Assembly (NCBI RefSeq): GCF_001676055.1
Contig: NZ_LZEX01000046.1
Location: 124,001 to 188,000, forward strand
DNA: 64,000 nt
Direction of reading: 5' to 3'
DNA from: Morganella psychrotolerans
GTDB taxonomy: Bacteria > Pseudomonadota > Gammaproteobacteria > Enterobacterales > Enterobacteriaceae
The position numbers and the translations under genes were made by a program. Positions within the stretch are counted from its first letter, which is position 1. Each line of letters starts with the position of its first letter. The notes beneath the pieces are model-generated. The model saw nothing but the letters and a program-made list of their open reading frames with translations. It had not been told where the DNA came from and ran no database searches. Of the stretch, positions 8,286 through 17,359 are shown one piece after another.

Positions 8286-9387
8286 TTAGTTCCAGTTCAG
8301 GATCAATTTTGCAGAGCCGGTTGCCTGGCCGGTTTTATTTTGCCCTTTGGAACACAATACCCAATTGTATTTACTGGTTCCCGGTGTGAGTGTCATTTTC
8401 TCCAGCCCGGCGTTAGGAATAAAATAGACAATGCCGGAATAGCCATCTAATCGCCCGTTACATTGACCGGTCAGCGGAATATCTTTGCCGATAAATCCGC
8501 GAACTTCAGCCGGGGCATCACTGCCATCTTTCATAGTGAGAGCCATCGTATCCGTATAGCGGCCTTTGGTTCCCTGAATTTCAACCGTAACCGGTGTATT
8601 TGAAGTATCATCACAATTAACCGTTAAATTACCGGTTTTATTTGCCAGCGCCTGGTTATTTTTGGCATCACTTACATCCACCGGGGGAAACGTAATGGTG
8701 TTATCTGTGCTGACGGTGCAGTTACGCAAAGGTTTATCTACGATAATAGTATTATTAAAAAAATTGGGTACTCGCATTCTGGAAATCACCGGTCACCAAA
8801 ATTAATGATACAGGATAACTTCCGGGTCCGGCTTTAGGTCCTGCGTACGCAATAAGATTGCCATTTACCCTGGCCGTTCCTGAACCATCAATATTCATTG
8901 TACCAACTGCATATCCTCCCCAGCCATTCTGGTTGCATGCTTTTGCTGCATCACTGTATGTGGTTTTTCCGGTAGATGCATTAACAGACCATGCTCCATA
9001 TATTGTGCTGCCATTACCATAATATGCATATGGACTATTATATCCGGTTCCGGTAAAGCCAAGTATGACATCATTAGCTAAAACAAGACCATAGATTTTA
9101 TTATCACTTGACCAGCCAAATGAATAACCATTCGGTTTTTCACATCTCACCCATTTACCCGCTGGTACTATAGCCCCCCAAATTGGAGCATCAGTGGTTC
9201 CCAGACCGCCCTGATAATTTTTATTTTGTTGTGTGACGTTTACCGGTATTTGGACCTGGCTTCCTGGTCTTATGGTATAAGCACTAAAACAGGTGGTTGA
9301 TATCATTAATAATGAAATGCCCGCAACAGCAGATAAATTTTTATTATTAACAGGAGAAGTAAAGCGAAATAATTTTTTTATTTTCAT
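8286..9387 (-). pseudogene. Two-domain fimbrial tip adhesin, frameshifted in a T7 tract
   Basis: Two overlapping frames make one adhesin. The upstream frame has a signal peptide and a lectin-like domain (rich in Gly, Tyr and Trp, for example GWGGYAVGTMNIDG) and ends ...NASTQFF then stop. The downstream frame is the pilin-like domain (RNCTVS, LTVNCDD, FIGKDIPLTGQCNG, ending LILNWN). They meet at seven T (minus strand; 8757-8763); six T would give one 366-residue protein. As the last gene of a chaperone-usher operon it would sit at the fibre tip and determine receptor binding. The start at 9387 gives a normal signal peptide; a GTG at 9432 is possible. It may be a pseudogene, a phase-variable gene or a read error. 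Confidence 0.8.
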
Positions 9388-9436
9388 ATAATTGTTACCG
9401 TAAATTGAGCTACGAATAATCTTTATTTTCACAGGG

Positions 9437-12163
9437 TTATTTTATGTGTAACCAGCGTGACTTGACCTGAATATCAGTTAATCGTGGCGCTACCGGTTTA
9501 ATTTCAGCGGATACCTGTGTTTCAGTTATCATCTCAGCCTGTGTTTTCCCGCCCACACACTTATAAGTAACCTGGCGGACAGGCATATCGTCAGTTGTGG
9601 TCAGGTGGCGTAAATCGAAACTGACCTGACATTGCTGTGCATCTGATTCTCCCCACTTCACCTGTAATTTCCCGGTTTCCGGCAGACCGGTCAGATAGAC
9701 CTGACCCGCATCACCGACGATACTGCTGACACTTTCCGCTGCATTATCATCAATAAGTGTGGCAATCGCCCCGAACGGAACACTTTTTGCACCGTGTCTG
9801 AGAGTCATCAATACCTGATACCCAATCCGCGTGGCAAAGTTTGCTTTTACAACGGCACCTTTTGTCGGGTAAACATTAATATTTGACTGTGTTAAATCAA
9901 CATCATCCGGCAGTGTGGACGGGTCAAGCCCGATGCTGTTTTTATTGTAATCAGCAAGGTAAGGTGCGACGGCATAACCCCCGCTGTCGGTGACAGCACT
10001 CCCGCCGTTAACACTGGCGCCGGCAGCGCCCGGTGCGCTGACTAATGCCACTGAATCACCCATTGAGCGACCGAATGTGACACCTTCTGAATGGATCAAC
10101 ATACCGCCTGACGCACTCATATTGACGGCCTGAGTATTATTGCTGTAGCTGTAACCGGCGCTGATATTGCCTTTATTTCCCTGATAGCCGGTATTCAGGT
10201 TTGTGTTTGCAACCTGTCCCTGATTGCCCCAGCTTTGCGTTGCACCATAGGAGAGTTTGCCATCCATCAGGCTGCCGCTCAGTCCGGTATTATTTTGTGT
10301 TCTGCCGTTATTATCATGGGTCACTGAATAGGTGGCATACATGGATTGCAGATTCTGCCCGTAACCGAACAGGCTGAACGGCACGCTGACATTCAGGGAT
10401 AACTGACGGTTTTCCGGCCAGTTATTGTTGCTGTCTTTCACACGATCGATATTGTAGTTCACGCCGTAACTGATACCTTTGATACTGGTACTGTACCCCA
10501 GGGACATCCCGGTCAGTTTGCGGTCACTTCCCCAGTAATCATCACGGTTGGCGCGAAAATGCAGTGAGCCGTATTCCCCCATCTGCTGGCTGAGCTGTGT
10601 CTGAAAGCTGCTGCGGCGGCGTTGTAATGTCCAGGGGCTTAACCCGTCTTCAAGACGATAGCCGTGACTGTTAAATTCACTGAAATTATAGAAGTGCTCA
10701 GTTGAGTAACGCAGGGCGGTTAAATCAACCGATGTCCCAGTCGACATCATACTTTTTGAGTAACGGATCCGGTATGACTGACCGGTTTTGCGCTCATCAT
10801 CCTGTTTGTTGTCCCCGCCGAAGCGGACGGTGGAATGTGTCACATCGGCAGAAACGGCGCCGAAATCACCCAGCGAAATGCCACTGCCCGCATTAAGTGC
10901 CTGATAATCTTTTGCCAGTAATGCGCCGCCGAATAATGTCACATCATTGTGCAGACCATAGATAACCGTCCCCATCATAAAATCGGAACGGCGTGAGCTG
11001 GTGGTGATGTTACCGTCATAACGACCGGCGGCTATTTCATACTTCCAACCGCCCGGGCGCAGCATGACCGGCAGTGATGAATAAGGCACCACAAACTGAC
11101 GCTCAGTACCGTCTGCTTCGGTCACCGTGACATCATAGTCCCCGGATAATCCGGCCTGCTGAATATCATTTATGTAGAATGCGCCGGGTGCAACATAGGT
11201 TTCATAAACAATGTTGCCGTTCTGGCGCACGGTGATACGGGCATTACTGTTTGCCACACCGCTTATCGCCGGCGCATAGCCGCGTAACTGACCCGGCAGC
11301 ATCTGCTCATTGGAGGTCAGTTTTATGCCTTTAAATGAAACGCCATCGAAAACATCACTGCCGGTACTGGTTTCACCAATTTGTAATGATGAGCGCAGCG
11401 GGCGGATATCCCGGGCTAAATAGGTATTGGAAAAATAGGTCCGGTTTTCACTTGTTGCAGATTGATTCTGTCCGCCGCTGTATTCAAAACGGGTATGGGT
11501 AATATTGCTGCGCAGACGCCACGGACCTGCATTGGCTCCCGCACGAACGGAGGCGAACAGGTTGTTATTATGGGTTTTCAGACCGCCGTCATAACTATTG
11601 GTTGTGCGCCCGGCGCTCAGGTTATAGTTCGCCATCAGCGCCGGAATACCGTCATCCCATAAAGCAGGATCACTGTTACGGTTAATAACAGATTGCATGG
11701 CAACCTGCGGAATACTGATATCAAGGCGCAGGCGGGCCAGATCCAGCCGTGTCTCTGCCTGCGGGATAAGTGTGCCTAAATCAGTTACCGGCAAATCGGA
11801 CGGCAGATTTTTTAAATCCGGGATCTGCGGAACATTAACACCGAATGTTTCCAGTTGTGCCGGTGTCAGTTCCGGTGCTATCTGACCTTTTGTATTTTTG
11901 ACAAAACTGAGTGTGTACTGACCGGCATCCTCTCGATTGATAAAAACGGATACGGTATATTCGCCCTCAGCGACGCCGCCCGCCTGTGAGAATGCGGACA
12001 AATCAACATCACTGTTTTCACCCGCAACACCTAAAAATCCCGGGTCGAAATAATCATCTGCCATCATCGGCGGGGCGGCGGCAAATAACAGCCATGCCAG
12101 CGGACGGTAACGGAAAAAAGGGCGCCGCGGCGGTGTATTAATCATATTACGGGATACTTTCAT
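9437..12163 (-). CDS. Outer-membrane fimbrial usher
   Basis: A 908-residue FimD/PapC-type usher. After a cleavable N-terminus it has the chaperone-binding N-domain (DYFDPGFLGVAGE, ADLSAF-like region), a long beta-barrel region with the plug, and C-terminal domains carrying a conserved Cys pair (QQCQVSFDL and TYKCVGGK). It forms the pore through which chaperone-subunit complexes are polymerised. The start follows a good ribosome binding site (GAGGAAG). It lies between the two chaperones and the adhesin and is the only usher here, so it must serve all four subunit genes and the tip. Confidence 0.93.
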   Translation of the reverse strand: MKVSRNMINTPPRRPFFRYRPLAWLLFAAAPPMMADDYFDPGFLGVAGENSDVDLSAFSQAGGVAEGEYTVSVFINREDAGQYTLSFVKNTKGQIAPELTPAQLETFGVNVPQIPDLKNLPSDLPVTDLGTLIPQAETRLDLARLRLDISIPQVAMQSVINRNSDPALWDDGIPALMANYNLSAGRTTNSYDGGLKTHNNNLFASVRAGANAGPWRLRSNITHTRFEYSGGQNQSATSENRTYFSNTYLARDIRPLRSSLQIGETSTGSDVFDGVSFKGIKLTSNEQMLPGQLRGYAPAISGVANSNARITVRQNGNIVYETYVAPGAFYINDIQQAGLSGDYDVTVTEADGTERQFVVPYSSLPVMLRPGGWKYEIAAGRYDGNITTSSRRSDFMMGTVIYGLHNDVTLFGGALLAKDYQALNAGSGISLGDFGAVSADVTHSTVRFGGDNKQDDERKTGQSYRIRYSKSMMSTGTSVDLTALRYSTEHFYNFSEFNSHGYRLEDGLSPWTLQRRRSSFQTQLSQQMGEYGSLHFRANRDDYWGSDRKLTGMSLGYSTSIKGISYGVNYNIDRVKDSNNNWPENRQLSLNVSVPFSLFGYGQNLQSMYATYSVTHDNNGRTQNNTGLSGSLMDGKLSYGATQSWGNQGQVANTNLNTGYQGNKGNISAGYSYSNNTQAVNMSASGGMLIHSEGVTFGRSMGDSVALVSAPGAAGASVNGGSAVTDSGGYAVAPYLADYNKNSIGLDPSTLPDDVDLTQSNINVYPTKGAVVKANFATRIGYQVLMTLRHGAKSVPFGAIATLIDDNAAESVSSIVGDAGQVYLTGLPETGKLQVKWGESDAQQCQVSFDLRHLTTTDDMPVRQVTYKCVGGKTQAEMITETQVSAEIKPVAPRLTDIQVKSRWLHIK

Positions 12164-12239
12164 TTTCTTCCTCTCTCCTGCGGATGCAGGAAACCCGCCG
12201 TTGCACCGGAAACGGGTTAGTTTTTATGCTTATTATGTG

Positions 12240-12989
12240 TTATCGGGCTGATGTCAGCGGGTGGCTTGTTGTTTTACCTGAGCTACCGTCATCTGTAATT
12301 AACTGCCAGCGGATATCGCCGGAAATATCCGGTTGCAACGGCCATTTATGTTCTGAAAAAGGAGCGATCATCCGGTTATTACCTAATTCAACTTCTGTAT
12401 TTCCGATAAAAAGCGTATTAAACGTGATGTAAAACGGCGTCGGGTTTTTAACTGTCAGTCCGTTATTAGCGCGCCGGAATTCAATTTGTTTTGCAATCTG
12501 TTCGATATCAGCCGGTGGCAGACCAGACGGGCGGTAAAACAGTTTTAAATTATTTTGTGTGCTCATCACCAGACTGGTTTGTGCTTCATCATTATTTTGT
12601 TGTGCCGGGATCGCATTGAGTGCCAGGGTAAAAACAGACTCCCGATCGTCCGGCAGTGTGTTTTTTGTCAGGCGGATCCGCAGGGTCAGGGCGGTATCCG
12701 GTTCAAAACGGGTTAATGGCGGTAGCACGATAAAGGGAGTTTGTTCCGCATCATCATCACTGTTTTGCTGTTTTTCCGTATCCCGCGCAATTACCCGTGA
12801 CTGTAATAAAAACGGGCTCCGTGTATTATTTGTCAGCGTATAGGTAATGCCGTTGCGGGCGTCACCCGGATAAATGACCCGCGTTGTACTGAGCGTAATG
12901 CCGTCCTGTGCGGAGGCAGGAAACATTGCCGCACTGACACTCAGCACAGAGAACAGACTGATGGCGCGATAAAAATTACGGGGATTCAT
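12240..12989 (-). CDS. Periplasmic fimbrial chaperone (third in operon)
   Basis: A 249-residue PapD-like chaperone with a signal peptide (ends near SAMFPASAQDG). The immunoglobulin-like fold is shown by ISLSTTRVIYPG-like start, PFIVLPPLTRFEPD, LRIRLTKN and KLFYRPSGLP, the last being the classic subunit-binding signature. Such proteins donate a strand to pilins and hand them to the usher. The ATG at 12989 follows GGGGGAG and overlaps the end of the preceding chaperone by 14 bases, so the two are translated together. Its loop after the PFIVLPP strand is Asp/Gln-rich (EKQQNSDDDAEQ before it), unlike its neighbour. Confidence 0.9.
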   Translation of the reverse strand: MNPRNFYRAISLFSVLSVSAAMFPASAQDGITLSTTRVIYPGDARNGITYTLTNNTRSPFLLQSRVIARDTEKQQNSDDDAEQTPFIVLPPLTRFEPDTALTLRIRLTKNTLPDDRESVFTLALNAIPAQQNNDEAQTSLVMSTQNNLKLFYRPSGLPPADIEQIAKQIEFRRANNGLTVKNPTPFYITFNTLFIGNTEVELGNNRMIAPFSEHKWPLQPDISGDIRWQLITDDGSSGKTTSHPLTSAR

Positions 12990-13743
12990 GTGTGAACTCC
13001 CCCGCTGTTACCGCTGCGGTAAAAGTCTGCCCGGCATCACCGAAATCAGTGATAACAGACCACTGCACCTGTGATGGCGTACCACTGACCGCATAAGAAT
13101 TGGCGGAGAAGGGCGCTATCATCGGATTGGCATCCTGCACATTGACCGGCTGCTGATTAACGGACAGTGCCGCCAGTGTCAGATAGTACGGCGTCGGGTT
13201 ATTTACCTGAATCTGCCCGCCGTGTTGGCGGAAGGTCAGTTTTTCCGCGGCTTCCTGAACACCGGGTTTCAATCCTGCCGGGCGGTAAAATAATTTAATC
13301 ACATTGCGGATCCCGACAGAGACCTGTGCGCTGGTCATATTTTCCCCGGGCGTACCGGTTTTACTGACTGCGGGGATCGCCAGCAGGCTGAGATAAAAAA
13401 CCGACTCACGGTCTGCCGGTAACTGTGTTGTACCGTTGCGGACAATCAACGCGGTACTGACACTCTCTTTTTCCAGCCGAAACATCGGCGGGGTGACAAT
13501 AAAAGGTGGTGTTATTAACTGCGGATTATTACCATCCGGTGTGTTCATCACTTCTGCTTTAATCAGGTACACCTGTTGACCATTATTTTTAATAATCGCT
13601 TTGGCGCTGTTGTTTTGTCCGTTAAATATCACGCGTGTCTGACCCAGACGAAGTCCGCCTTCTGTTGCGTGTACAGCGGTTGTCAGTGACATCAGGGTTA
13701 ATGTCAGTACTGCGAAGTGGCGGAAAAAATGGATTGTCTTCAT
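12976..13743 (-). CDS. Periplasmic fimbrial chaperone (second in operon)
   Basis: A 255-residue PapD-like chaperone with a signal peptide (MKTIHFFRHFAVLTLTLMSL and onward). Diagnostic segments are LRLGQTRVIFNG, PFIVTPPMFRLE, DRESVFYLSLLAIP and IKLFYRPAGLKPG. I place the start at 13743, where GGGGA lies close upstream, rather than at the longer in-frame version. It overlaps the next chaperone by 14 bases and follows a subunit gene after 13 bases. Two adjacent chaperones suggest that one of them handles a particular subunit or the adhesin. Confidence 0.9.
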   Translation of the reverse strand: MKTIHFFRHFAVLTLTLMSLTTAVHATEGGLRLGQTRVIFNGQNNSAKAIIKNNGQQVYLIKAEVMNTPDGNNPQLITPPFIVTPPMFRLEKESVSTALIVRNGTTQLPADRESVFYLSLLAIPAVSKTGTPGENMTSAQVSVGIRNVIKLFYRPAGLKPGVQEAAEKLTFRQHGGQIQVNNPTPYYLTLAALSVNQQPVNVQDANPMIAPFSANSYAVSGTPSQVQWSVITDFGDAGQTFTAAVTAGEFTHESP

Positions 13744-13756
13744 AACATCCCCGGTA

Positions 13757-14335
13757 TCAGTCGTATAAAAATGCAAAAGTGACAGTTGCTTTAAGCTCGC
13801 CGCCCTGTAAACCAGTGGCCGGAGTACAGGTTCCGCAGGATAAATAGCCTTTGAATTCCAGCGGACCGTTTAGTGTCGTAACAGTATTACTGCCGGCAGC
13901 CGGCCAGTTTTTTGCCTTAATCAGCCCGTTGGCAGCGGTATTACTGTTTGCCTCAAAGCGGGTATTTCCGTCGGTTGCCAGCCGGATGCCATACCCTTTT
14001 GTGGTACTGGCAGCATCGGCAAATAATTTTGTGCCACCGCTGCCGGTTATGGTATTTCCGGAAACGGATAATTTCGGCGCCATAAAATATCCCTGACAGC
14101 CGGAGAGCGTGACACTGAATTGCCGGAAACGTTTATCACCGGGGATGGAATCATCGGCAACCGGTGCGCCGTCAGCAAACGGGAGTTCCGCCGGAGCGGT
14201 GACTTCACAACTGCCGCCGTAAAACGTGGCATTGAAGTTAATCACCTGCGAGTTGCTGTCCGCCCGTGCGGTGGACAGGGATAAAAACAGCACGGCTGCC
14301 AGGGCGGAAATACGTAATTCAGGTGTCATCATCAT
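13757..14335 (-). CDS. Minor fimbrial subunit (paralogue of the next upstream gene)
   Basis: A 192-residue secreted pilin-like protein: signal peptide, then FNATFYGGSCEVTAP with the first Cys of the pilin disulfide, SVTLSGCQGYF with the second, and an ending ELKATVTFAFLYD with the alternating hydrophobic beta-zipper residues and penultimate aromatic residue typical of subunits. A second Cys pair (LSCGTCTP) is unusual for pilins. It is clearly a duplicate of the gene at 14353-14931 (shared STTKGYGI, LSGCxGY, LQGGELKATV). It probably forms the shaft or tip adaptor. Confidence 0.85.
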   Translation of the reverse strand: MMMTPELRISALAAVLFLSLSTARADSNSQVINFNATFYGGSCEVTAPAELPFADGAPVADDSIPGDKRFRQFSVTLSGCQGYFMAPKLSVSGNTITGSGGTKLFADAASTTKGYGIRLATDGNTRFEANSNTAANGLIKAKNWPAAGSNTVTTLNGPLEFKGYLSCGTCTPATGLQGGELKATVTFAFLYD

Positions 14336-14352
14336 GGGTATGTAGCCCGCGG

Positions 14353-14931
14353 TCAGTTATATTCAAATTTAAAGGCAACAGTGGCTTTCAGTTCACCGCC
14401 CTGAATATCCGCATCAGCGGCACAGTCGCCGCAACTGACTGAGGCTATAACCGGGATCGTCCCGTTGAGGGATGACGCCATTGTGGTGGCCCATGTTTTA
14501 TTTTCTGCGGTGATTTTCATATCAGCGGCAAGGTTGTCACTCATTTTGAAATTGGTGTTGCCCTTTGTGGTCAGCAAAATACCGTAACCTTTGGTGGTAC
14601 TGGTATTACTGAGAAATAACGGCTTTCCTGATGTATTGCTGACATCACCTTCCAGGGTGATTGACGGTACCAGTCCATACCCTTTACAGCCGGATAGCGT
14701 CAGATTAAAAGGTGCTTCAGGGCCGGTACCGGCAGCAATATCTTCTGACGCAATGACGGCACCGCTGTTAACGGACACAGTCGGTGGTGCGCTGATATCA
14801 CAGGCGCCGCCGACAATGGTGGCGGTAAAGGCTGTGGTTGCAGAAGTGGCTGCCTGTGCGCTCTGAAGTAAGGTGAAAACCAGTGCGCCAGGCAGGGAGA
14901 AAACAAAAAATAACTTTTTAATCAAATGCAT
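14353..14931 (-). CDS. Minor fimbrial subunit (tandem paralogue)
   Basis: A 192-residue pilin-like protein of the same length and plan as its downstream neighbour: signal peptide to SAQA, ATIVGGACDISAP, NLTLSGCKGYG, the shared STTKGYGILL block, a second Cys pair (VSCGDCAAD) and the C-terminal GGELKATVAFKFEYN beta-strand. The extra CxxC-like pair marks this pair as its own subfamily. The tandem arrangement indicates gene duplication within the operon followed by divergence. Confidence 0.85.
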   Translation of the reverse strand: MHLIKKLFFVFSLPGALVFTLLQSAQAATSATTAFTATIVGGACDISAPPTVSVNSGAVIASEDIAAGTGPEAPFNLTLSGCKGYGLVPSITLEGDVSNTSGKPLFLSNTSTTKGYGILLTTKGNTNFKMSDNLAADMKITAENKTWATTMASSLNGTIPVIASVSCGDCAADADIQGGELKATVAFKFEYN

Positions 14932-14954
14932 AATGGTATTCCACTGTTAATCTG

Positions 14955-15506
14955 TTACTGAAATATCAGGTTAAACGTGAGTGCTGCTGAAAATGTGCCC
15001 GCTGTTGCGGGACCATCGAGCGGACCTACCAGTCCGACCAGGAAGGTTTCCTCTGTCCGGTACTGGTTTTCAGTATTCACCGGGCCCAGAGCGATCTGTT
15101 TGCCGCGTTGAATCGCCTTGCCGGTATCGTAAAAATCATTCAGAGACGGCGGTGAACCGTCACTCAGGCGCAGCATAAAACCGGTGCTGTTGGGCGTGCC
15201 ATCCAGAAAAACAGTGTCGCTGTTGTAGGGCGTATTGCCCTGCAATGTGATTTTTGGTGTCAGTTTTCCGGTTTTACCGGTACAGGTGAAAATAGCCTGT
15301 AATGGTTTGATTTCATGTGTTGTTACCGCACCCTGAAAATCAGATGTGCGCTGTGGTGTGAATTTAAGTACAGACGCAACTGTCATGCCGCACCCGATAT
15401 CGTCGGTGATAACCGCGCTGATTTCGGTAGTATCCGCAAGGGCGGTCAGTGACGCACTGAACAGCGCCGGGTACAGCACAGCCAGCCATTTACCTGACCT
15501 GACCAT
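14955..15506 (-). CDS. Minor fimbrial subunit
   Basis: This product (183 residues from 15506) has a signal peptide ending near LTALA, the first pilin Cys in DDIGCGMTV, the second in AIFTCTGKTGK, and the C-terminal strand TFSAALTFNLIFQ. It is unrelated in detail to the duplicated pair downstream. The start at 15506 is fixed by GGAGGTG at ideal spacing and overlaps the end of the upstream chaperone by 17 bases, which suggests translational coupling. The role (adaptor or minor shaft protein) cannot be decided from sequence. Confidence 0.85.
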   Translation of the reverse strand: MVRSGKWLAVLYPALFSASLTALADTTEISAVITDDIGCGMTVASVLKFTPQRTSDFQGAVTTHEIKPLQAIFTCTGKTGKLTPKITLQGNTPYNSDTVFLDGTPNSTGFMLRLSDGSPPSLNDFYDTGKAIQRGKQIALGPVNTENQYRTEETFLVGLVGPLDGPATAGTFSAALTFNLIFQ

Positions 15507-16215
15507 AAAACACCTCCGTTGCGCCATAATCATTAATGGCTTTCCATTCGGCGCGCCCCTGATGTGGTGTATTGGCGAAGGTATTGTCCGAAAACGGTGC
15601 GATCATAGTGCTGCCGTTTTTAATACTCATCGCAACCTTGCGCCCGTTAATATTCAGCGTATCCAGCGAGATGTAATACGGTGACGGATTCGTGACTTTC
15701 AGTCCGTTTCCGGCAGCGGAGAATTGCAGTGACTGCATTGCCTGCTGTTGTGTCATGCCAAGACCGGCAGGACGATAAAATAATTTGATAACATTGCCGG
15801 TTGAAACCTGCAGCATACCGCCGATATTGCTCTGCTGATTGTTGTTATCTTTTTCACCGGCCGGTACAGCGATGGTGCGTAAATAAAAAACAGATTCTTT
15901 ATTTTGTGGTAATCCGCCGGGTTTTTTCATAATCCGGATTTGGTTGGTCGACCCCGGTTCCAGACGAAACAGCGAAGGCGTTACCAAAAACGGAGTATCC
16001 GCATTGTCGCCTGTTGGTGTCTGCAATATCTGGGCTTTGACCAGATAAGGCGTCAGTGAGTTTGATGAACTGGTTACCCCGACACTTTTCCCTGTTGTGT
16101 CGTCGGTTGCCTGAAAAACAACCCGGGTGTTATCAATAGCTATCCCGGCGGAGGCTGATGCGGAGAGGAAAACCAAACTTCCGATAATATGCGTAATTAC
16201 AGTAACGTTTTTCAT
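15490..16215 (-). CDS. Periplasmic fimbrial chaperone (first in operon)
   Basis: A 241-residue PapD-like chaperone. It has a signal peptide (MKNVTVITHIIGSLVFLSAS), IAIDNTRVVFQ, PFLVTPSLFRLEPG, KESVFYLRTIAVP, and the signature IKLFYRPAGLG. The start follows GGAGAG at good spacing. It is the chaperone nearest the major pilin and is separated from it by a stable hairpin, the usual layout that keeps chaperone levels below pilin levels. It is one of three chaperones in this operon. Confidence 0.92.
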   Translation of the reverse strand: MKNVTVITHIIGSLVFLSASASAGIAIDNTRVVFQATDDTTGKSVGVTSSSNSLTPYLVKAQILQTPTGDNADTPFLVTPSLFRLEPGSTNQIRIMKKPGGLPQNKESVFYLRTIAVPAGEKDNNNQQSNIGGMLQVSTGNVIKLFYRPAGLGMTQQQAMQSLQFSAAGNGLKVTNPSPYYISLDTLNINGRKVAMSIKNGSTMIAPFSDNTFANTPHQGRAEWKAINDYGATEVFYGQVR

Positions 16216-16246
16216 GTCAGTCTCTCCGGGAAATTAACAGGTACAG

Positions 16247-16270
16247 GGCAGAGCGGTAAACCGCTCTGCC
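16247..16270 (-). terminator. Hairpin after the major pilin gene
   Basis: A 10-bp perfect stem (GGCAGAGCGG with CCGCTCTGCC) and a TTTA loop on the minus strand, with no T-run after it. This is more like a partial attenuator or mRNA-stabilising hairpin that favours pilin over downstream genes than a full terminator. Confidence 0.6.
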
Positions 16271-16289
16271 GGAACATCGGGCAGGCGAA

Positions 16290-16834
16290 TCAGTTAACGA
16301 TATAAGCCACCAGAATCGGTGCGCTGTAAGAACCGGCTACAGGAGAGCTGTTGGTTGTCGCCATACCGACTTTAAAGGTGTACTGACCGCTGGTTTCTTC
16401 TGCATCAAGGGCAACGACTGCCCCTTTGCCGTTCATCAGATTCTGACCGTTAGTATCCTGAATCATAAAGCCGGTTGTCTGAGTATCCTGAGCAACAAAA
16501 ACATTTTGCTCATTGTTACCGACAGAGGTAATTCCCTGAACAATCAGTTCACCGCTTTCGCCTTTTGCACAACCTGTCAGGGTAACCGGCATATCGACCT
16601 GCTGAGGCGTGATTGCATTTGCCGCTGTAAAGCTGCCGTCGCGCCGCCGACTTTGGTATTGAATACACCCACGTTCAGAACAGATTTACCGCCGTTGATG
16701 GTAACGTCACAGGTGGTATCCGTCAGGATGCCCTGAAGAGTGACTTCCGATGATGGCGCGGCAACCGCATTCAGGCTGGCAGCAGACATACCGGTAATCA
16801 GTGCAACAGAAAGTAATTGAGTTTTAAACGTCAT
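16290..16834 (-). pseudogene. Major fimbrial subunit, disrupted by a one-base deletion
   Basis: The first frame gives a signal peptide (to NAVAA), the segment GILTDTTCDVTINGG with the first pilin Cys, and NTKVGGATAA before it drifts into a short tail. The second frame continues with TAANAITPQQVDMPVTLTGC and ends SAPILVAYIVN. One additional T in the T3 run at 16629-16631 (minus strand) would join them into a 181-residue pilin of normal length (…ATAAFTAANA…). The gene has a good ribosome binding site (AGGAA). As the main shaft subunit, its loss should abolish this fimbria unless the shift is an assembly error. Confidence 0.85.
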
Positions 16835-17019
16835 ATAAAATTCCTATCAATATTCTAATTAAAAATAAAAGGTGCAGGTGAGACAACAAGCATTAATTAT
16901 CCCTTAGAGATAATAATGTTATTGATGTCATTGTTTTGTGTTTGCTTAATTATGTTGATATTTATATATATCAGGTATAATTATGTAAATTAATGTTCAG
17001 TCCGTAATAACATTAATTT

Positions 17020-17359
17020 TTACAGGTATTCTTCTTCATCATCCGCAGTTGATTTAGTCGCAATACTCTGTTTGTCGTACACGGACAACATATCCCTGGT
17101 ATCCGCAAAACCACACACGATGCTGAGCTGATAAAAGAAATCTTCCAGCGTAACATCAAGTACTATCAGCATTTTTATCAGTAAATTTAACGTCAGGTGA
17201 TTCCTGCCACGCTCGTAGCGGGATATCTGTTGCTGACTTAATCCTGTCAGTTGACCAAACTCATAGCCGGATAATTGTTTTTTTTTTACGCAATAAACGG
17301 ATAACCTCTCCGGAAGATTGATTAATCATCCCGGAGTCCCGTTTTTTCATACCGGACAT
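17020..17359 (-). pseudogene. MrpJ-like HTH fimbrial regulator, frameshifted in an A10 tract
   Basis: From the ATG at 17359 the frame reads MSGMKKRDSGMINQSSGEVI, then RLLRKKK, and runs out after the poly-A tract. With nine instead of ten A (17278-17287) it continues as an XRE-type helix-turn-helix (QLSGYEFGQLTGLSQQQISR, YERGRNHLT, LEDFF) to a stop at 17020, giving 112 residues. Helix-turn-helix proteins of this size encoded with Proteus-type fimbrial operons (MrpJ family) coordinate fimbriae and motility. Here the gene lies upstream of the major pilin on the same strand. The tract sits between helix 1 and the rest of the DNA-binding domain, so its length acts as an on/off switch. Confidence 0.75.

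Noticed and set aside
16835-17019. An invertible promoter upstream of the major pilin
   Set aside because: No recombinase gene and no convincing inverted repeat pair were found.
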